Below, one piece after another: positions 4,267 to 7,009 of a stretch of 7,009 nt of DNA. The notes under the pieces were generated by a model, which was not told the origin of the DNA, did no database searches, and saw only the letters and a program-made list of their open reading frames with translations. The stretch is from JAPLCX01 sp964460305. GTDB lineage: Bacteria; Auribacterota; Tritonobacteria; UBA1439. Where the stretch lies: contig CAYWRA010000116.1 of assembly GCA_964460305.1 (NCBI GenBank), positions 1 through 7,009 of the forward strand, written 5' to 3'. The translations under genes and the position numbers were made by a program. Each line of letters begins with the position of its first letter. The first letter of the stretch is position 1.

Positions 4267-4716
4267 ATGGCAAGCTTGAACAGGGTTTTTTTGATAGGCA
4301 ACCTTACGAAGGCGCCGACGCTGCGCTACACGCCGGGCGGCGCCGCCGTGACCGATCTGAGTTTGGCGATCAATAGCACCTTCGTCAATAAGGCGGGCGA
4401 ACGGAAGGACGAGGTTTGCTACGTCGATATCGTGACGTGGGGCCGGCAGGCGGAGACCGCGGCGGAATATCTCACGAAGGGATCGCCCATTTTTGTCGAG
4501 GGGCGCCTCCAGCTCGATTCATGGGAGACGGGCGAGGGAGAGAAGAGGAATAAGATCCGCGTCAGGGCGAACCGCATTCAGTTCCTTGGGAGAGGAAAAG
4601 CGGGAGCGGCGCGGCCGGAGGCCGAGGCGATTGACGACCACGCCGCGCCCCCGGATGGCGGCATTGAGGAGGCTTCCATGCCCGAGGAGGGCAAGGATGG
4701 AGATGTGCCGTTCTGA
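4267..4716 (+). CDS. ssb: Single-stranded DNA-binding protein
   Basis: SSB coats single-stranded DNA during replication, recombination and repair, usually as a tetramer, and recruits partners through its C-terminal tip. The 149 residues start MASLNRVFLIGNLTKAPTLRY. The OB fold spans about 1-108 and keeps YVDIVTWGRQAE (52-63, DNA-stacking W58), YLTKGSPIFVEGRL (68-81) and W86. A short acidic, Pro/Gly-rich linker (about 110-143) leads to DGDVPF (144-149), a good match to the conserved partner-binding tip (DDDIPF in E. coli). ATG 4267 lies 7 bases after GGAGG (4255-4259). GTG 4261 would be only one base from it, so ATG is chosen. Its position between rpsF and rpsR is the common bacterial arrangement. 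Confidence 0.95.
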   Translation: MASLNRVFLIGNLTKAPTLRYTPGGAAVTDLSLAINSTFVNKAGERKDEVCYVDIVTWGRQAETAAEYLTKGSPIFVEGRLQLDSWETGEGEKRNKIRVRANRIQFLGRGKAGAARPEAEAIDDHAAPPDGGIEEASMPEEGKDGDVPF

Positions 4717-4732
4717 CACGTCATGCCGTGTC
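4715..4732 (+). other. 6-bp hairpin overlapping the ssb stop
   Basis: GACACG (4715-4720) pairs with CGTGTC (4727-4732) over a 6-base loop. The left arm begins with the last two bases of the ssb stop codon. GGAGGAG directly follows (4733-4739) but is about 80 bases from rpsR, so its role is unclear. Confidence 0.35.
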
Positions 4733-4789
4733 GGAGGAGCATTGTCGTTAACGTGGGCATGGATGACGCAAGCGTCCCAATGGGTGCGG

Positions 4790-4809
4790 CGTCTTTCTAC
4801 GAAAGGACG
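4790..4809 (+). promoter_or_regulatory. hairpin masking the rpsR ribosome binding site
   Basis: CGTCTTTC (4790-4797) pairs with GAAAGGACG (4801-4809) with one bulged base and a three-base loop. The right arm contains AAAGGA (4802-4807), the best ribosome binding site candidate for ATG 4820. When folded, it would hide that site. This could tune bS18 translation relative to SSB, but function is inference. Confidence 0.35.
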
Positions 4810-4819
4810 TTGAGAATTT

Positions 4820-5107
4820 ATGAGAGGTGAAGATACCAAGTGGAAGAGCAAGGAGCCGCGGGCGCCGAAGGGGCCGAGGGGGCCGCGCGGGATGGCCTTC
4901 AGGAGAAAGAAGAAGTGCAGGTTCTGCATGGATAAGGTGACCGCGATAGATTATAAAGACATCGGGTTATTGAGAAAGATGATCACCGAGAAGGGTAAGA
5001 TCCTCCCCAGCCGGATAACGGGGACCTGTGCGAGGCACCAGCGGCGGCTTGCCACGGCGATCAAGCACGCGCGTTTCATCGCGCTGCTGCCGTACGTTGC
5101 GGAGTGA
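4820..5107 (+). CDS. rpsR: Small ribosomal subunit protein bS18
   Basis: bS18 pairs with bS6 on the 30S platform. The conserved core starts at residue 25 (MAFRRKKKCRFCMDK) and continues IDYKDIGLLRKMITEKGKILPSRITGTCARHQRRLATAIKHARFIALLPYV. CxxC (C33, C36) plus C70 and H73 are the residues expected of the zinc-binding form of this protein. The 95 residues include a basic, Pro/Gly-rich N-terminal extension (residues 1-24). The start is uncertain: ATG 4820 has AAAGGA 12 bases upstream, while ATG 4892 has G-rich sequence (GAGGGGG near 4876) about 10 bases upstream and would give a core-only 71-residue protein. I keep 4820 because N-terminal extensions are common in bS18. Confidence 0.93.
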   Translation: MRGEDTKWKSKEPRAPKGPRGPRGMAFRRKKKCRFCMDKVTAIDYKDIGLLRKMITEKGKILPSRITGTCARHQRRLATAIKHARFIALLPYVAE

Positions 5108-5110
5108 TTA

Positions 5111-5174
5111 GGGATTAAGTGGTAAGGATTAAGTAATAAGCAGATGTATTTGTGCTTTGTTAGGACTTAATCCT
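5111..5174 (+). repeat. GGATTAAG word hairpin after rpsR
   Basis: GGATTAAG occurs at 5112-5119 and 5126-5133, and inverted (CTTAATCC) at 5166-5173. AGGATTAAG 5125-5133 and CTTAATCCT 5166-5174 give a 9-bp stem, the same arms as the stem after glmU. The loop has its own tip AAGCA (5138-5142)/TGCTT (5153-5157). The array starts three bases after the rpsR stop codon. A G-rich module follows, as after pth. Confidence 0.6.
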
Positions 5175-5182
5175 GCCCTGTT

Positions 5183-5207
5183 GGGATTTGGGGTTTTGGA
5201 TTTTCCC
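5183..5207 (+). repeat. G-rich module, copy 3 (degenerate)
   Basis: GGGATTTGGGGTTTT then GGATTTTCCC (5183-5207) matches the other two modules in order and spacing but has only two full G-tracts plus GG. Quadruplex potential on its own is therefore poor. The end TTTTCCCTTA is identical to copy 2, and here it runs directly into the rplI ribosome binding site TAGGAG (5211-5216). Confidence 0.5.
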
Positions 5208-5228
5208 TTATAGGAGTATGTGATCAGC

Positions 5229-5678
5229 ATGAATACTGAAATAATTCTCATACAGGATGTCTCCGGTCTCGGCGCGCAGGGAGACGTTGTGAAGGTCGCG
5301 GAGGGATATGCGCGGAACTACCTTTTCCCGCAGAAGCTCGCCGCGCCCGCGACGCCCAAATACGTCCGGATGCTCGAACTGGACAAGAAGCGGAAAGAGG
5401 CTGCGGCACGGCGCGCAATGGATCAGCTCCGGCAGGAAGCGGAGAAGCTGGGCCAGGCCTCATGCACCATCACCGTGGAGGCGGGAGAAGACGGAAAATT
5501 GTTTGGCTCCGTGACCGCCCAGGACATTGCCGATAGCCTCGCGCAGGCCGGGTTCACCGTCGACAAGAGGAAGGTAAACCTCGCCGAACCGATCAGGGAA
5601 CTTGGGGTATACACGGTCGAGGTCAAGCTCTACTCGGATGTCGCCGCGGCGGTCAAGGTGTGGGTGGTGCAGAAGTAA
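5229..5678 (+). CDS. rplI: Large ribosomal subunit protein bL9
   Basis: bL9 binds 23S rRNA near the L1 stalk and extends from the subunit surface, influencing frame maintenance. From ATG 5229 the 149 residues match the family length. The N-terminal RNA-binding domain contains GLGAQGDVVKVAEGYARNYL (13-32). A charged helix follows (about 41-78, ELDKKRKEAAARRAMDQLRQEAEKL). The C-terminal domain (about 80-149) has GEDGKLFGSVTAQDIADSL and IRELGVYTVEVKLY. AGGAG (5212-5216) lies 12 bases before this ATG but only 3 before the in-frame GTG 5220. The family N-terminus favours ATG 5229, although the spacing is long. The stop codon is directly followed by a GTAAG repeat. Confidence 0.94.
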   Translation: MNTEIILIQDVSGLGAQGDVVKVAEGYARNYLFPQKLAAPATPKYVRMLELDKKRKEAAARRAMDQLRQEAEKLGQASCTITVEAGEDGKLFGSVTAQDIADSLAQAGFTVDKRKVNLAEPIRELGVYTVEVKLYSDVAAAVKVWVVQK

Positions 5679-5685
5679 TAAGTGG

Positions 5686-5735
5686 TAAGTCGTAAGTTGT
5701 AAGAACGAAGCAGTGTGCTTGATCCTTACGACTTA
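5686..5735 (+). repeat. GTAAG word hairpin after rplI
   Basis: TAAGTCGTAAG (5686-5696) pairs perfectly with CTTACGACTTA (5725-5735), an 11-bp stem. The loop carries a second stem AAGCA (5708-5712)/TGCTT (5716-5720) with loop GTG; the same AAGCA/TGCTT tip sits in the rpsR-rplI hairpin. GTAAG words repeat on the left (5686-5703), and the right arm runs into AATCCT, recalling the GGATTAAG family. It lies between the rplI stop and the dnaB start and has no T-run. Confidence 0.6.
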
Positions 5736-5753
5736 ATCCTTAGAGCTAATGCC

Positions 5754-7009
5754 ATGTGTGCGCAAGAGACCGCTCTCGATAGACTCCCCCCCCAGAACCT
5801 AGACGCGGAAATGAGCGTCCTCGGGGCGATGCTCCTCGACAAGGAGGCGATCGCGCAGGCGATCGAAAGCATCGGGCCCGACAGCTTCTACAAGGAGGCT
5901 AACGCAAAGGTCTATTCCGCGGTCATTCAGCTCTACGATACCAATCAGCCGGTTGACATTGTTACGATCACCGAATACCTGAAGAAACAGAAAGAGCTGG
6001 AATCGGTGGGCGGGGCGGGATACATCAGCATGTTGCTGGACGCGATTCCCTCCGCGGCCAACGTCAGCCACTATCTGAAGATCGTCCAGGAAAAGGCCAT
6101 TCTCCGGCGGCTTATTATTACAGGATCGCAACTTGTCAACCGTTGCTACGAGGACTCAGATGACCTTATCGAAATCATGGATGACGCCGAGCGGGAAATC
6201 TTCGACATCGCACAGCACCGAAGGACGCAGGGATTCGTCAAGATCGGCGACCTGATCAAGCACAGCATAGAAACGGTCGAGAGCCTCTACCAGAAAAAAG
6301 AGTACGTCACCGGCGTTGCATCTGGATACACCGATCTCGACACGATGACCGCCGGTTTCCAGCCATCGGATCTGATCATCATTGCGGCCCGCCCGTCGAT
6401 GGGGAAGACGAGCCTGGCGCTGAACATCGCCGAGCATGCGGCGATCACTGAGAAGATCCCCACCGCCATCTACAGCCTCGAGATGGCGAGGGAGCAACTC
6501 GTGCTCCGGATGCTCTGCTCTCATGCTCGCGTGAATGCCCACAACGTCCGAACCGGCTTCATCTCGGAAAAACACGATTTCCCAAAGCTGGTCAACGCGG
6601 CGGGAAAGCTTTCGGGGGCGCCGATCTTCATCGACGACAGCCCTGCCATCTCCGTCCTGGAGATGCGCGCAAAGGCGCGGCGGCTTGCTGCCAAAGAGGG
6701 GATACGATTGATCATCATCGACTATCTTCAGTTGATGCGCTCCTCTCTCAGGAAGGCGGAGAACCGCCAGCAGGAGATTTCGGAGATATCACGGTCGCTC
6801 AAGGCATTGGCGAGAGAACTCAGCGTGCCGGTCATCGTGCTCTCCCAACTGAACAGGGAGGCCGAGGCGCGCCCCGATCACCGGCCGCGGCTCTCCGACC
6901 TGCGCGAGTCGGGGGCGATCGAACAGGATGCCGACGTTGTCTTCCTGCTCTTCCGCGAGGAGTATTACGAACCGGACAACGACGAGGCGAAGGGCAAGGC
7001 GGAAGTGAT
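5754..7009 (+). CDS. dnaB: Replicative DNA helicase DnaB (3' end beyond the window)
   Basis: DnaB is the hexameric helicase that unwinds the fork 5'-3' on the lagging strand and recruits primase. 418 residues are present, starting MCAQETALDRLPPQNLDAEMSV; the frame is still open at the window end. Residues about 10-105 form the helical N-terminal domain (LPPQNLDAEMSVLGAMLLD), then a linker. The RecA-like motor starts near 183: TGVASGYTDLDTMTAGF, Walker A RPSMGKTS (213-220), SLEMAREQL with glutamate 243, Walker B LIIIDYLQL with D323, LSQLNR (363-368), and LRESGAIEQDADVVFLLFRE (383-402). It is cut just before the usual AEVIIAKQRNGPTG motif. No intein interrupts the motifs seen. The start has only a weak AGAG upstream (5742-5745). 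Confidence 0.96.
   Translation, partial: MCAQETALDRLPPQNLDAEMSVLGAMLLDKEAIAQAIESIGPDSFYKEANAKVYSAVIQLYDTNQPVDIVTITEYLKKQKELESVGGAGYISMLLDAIPSAANVSHYLKIVQEKAILRRLIITGSQLVNRCYEDSDDLIEIMDDAEREIFDIAQHRRTQGFVKIGDLIKHSIETVESLYQKKEYVTGVASGYTDLDTMTAGFQPSDLIIIAARPSMGKTSLALNIAEHAAITEKIPTAIYSLEMAREQLVLRMLCSHARVNAHNVRTGFISEKHDFPKLVNAAGKLSGAPIFIDDSPAISVLEMRAKARRLAAKEGIRLIIIDYLQLMRSSLRKAENRQQEISEISRSLKALARELSVPVIVLSQLNREAEARPDHRPRLSDLRESGAIEQDADVVFLLFREEYYEPDNDEAKGKAEV

Noticed and set aside
5220..5228. GTG 5220 as rplI start
   Set aside because: Only three bases from AGGAG; the bL9 family N-terminus fits ATG 5229.
1951..5735. CRISPR array
   Set aside because: Repeats are short, degenerate, partly palindromic and without regular unique spacers.
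6390..6990. Intein or insertion in dnaB
   Set aside because: Walker A, Walker B and the SGAIEQDAD region, common intein sites, are all uninterrupted in the visible part.

Overview
The window carries a compact bacterial housekeeping locus, all on the + strand: tRNA-Gln(UUG) - glmU - rplY (bL25, CTC type) - pth - rpsF (bS6) - ssb - rpsR (bS18) - rplI (bL9) - dnaB (3'-truncated by the window edge). The gene set (cell-wall precursor synthesis, three small ribosomal proteins plus bL25, single-strand DNA binding, replicative helicase, peptidyl-tRNA recycling) is typical of bacteria. Coding DNA is GC-rich; the spacers are more AT-rich and contain striking short repeats. No marker fixes the phylum. 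A full-length, tailed CTC-type bL25 and the rpsF-ssb-rpsR-rplI-dnaB order fit many deep, often uncultivated Gram-negative lineages (Omnitrophota- or deltaproteobacteria-like); this is a low-confidence guess from gene content, not a placement.

Layout. 1-489 holds no credible protein gene: a good sigma70-type promoter (68-95), then about 390 bases of hairpins and a G-rich module leading to the tRNA (490-563). An 82-base stem-loop element and a third degenerate copy of its sequence fill the gap to glmU (700-1965). rplY (2047-2775) has a clear ribosome binding site and a Lys/Glu repeat tail. A 218-base repeat-rich spacer leads to pth (2994-3575). The bS6/SSB/bS18/bL9/DnaB operon follows (3733-7009), with unusually long, highly structured gaps (246, 103, 121 and 75 bases) where many bacteria have only a few bases.

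How the genes work together: GlmU makes UDP-GlcNAc for peptidoglycan and lipopolysaccharide; tRNA-Gln, bL25, bS6, bS18 and bL9 belong to translation; Pth rescues peptidyl-tRNAs; SSB and DnaB act at the replication fork. The usual partner prs, often between glmU and rplY/ctc, is absent.

The most unusual feature is the spacers. Almost every one contains a hairpin whose arms are built from a short word, often present in tandem on the 5' side and once inverted on the 3' side. The word differs between spacers (GTGTAAAG, GGATTAAG, AATGACA, GTAAG, CTGATT, CGCAG). Several begin inside or right at the stop codon of the upstream gene. In three places the hairpin is followed by the same G-rich module (TTGGGATTTGGGGTTT...TCCC). 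The genes themselves look ordinary, except for a short GlmU beta-helix and a substituted active-site Asn in Pth.
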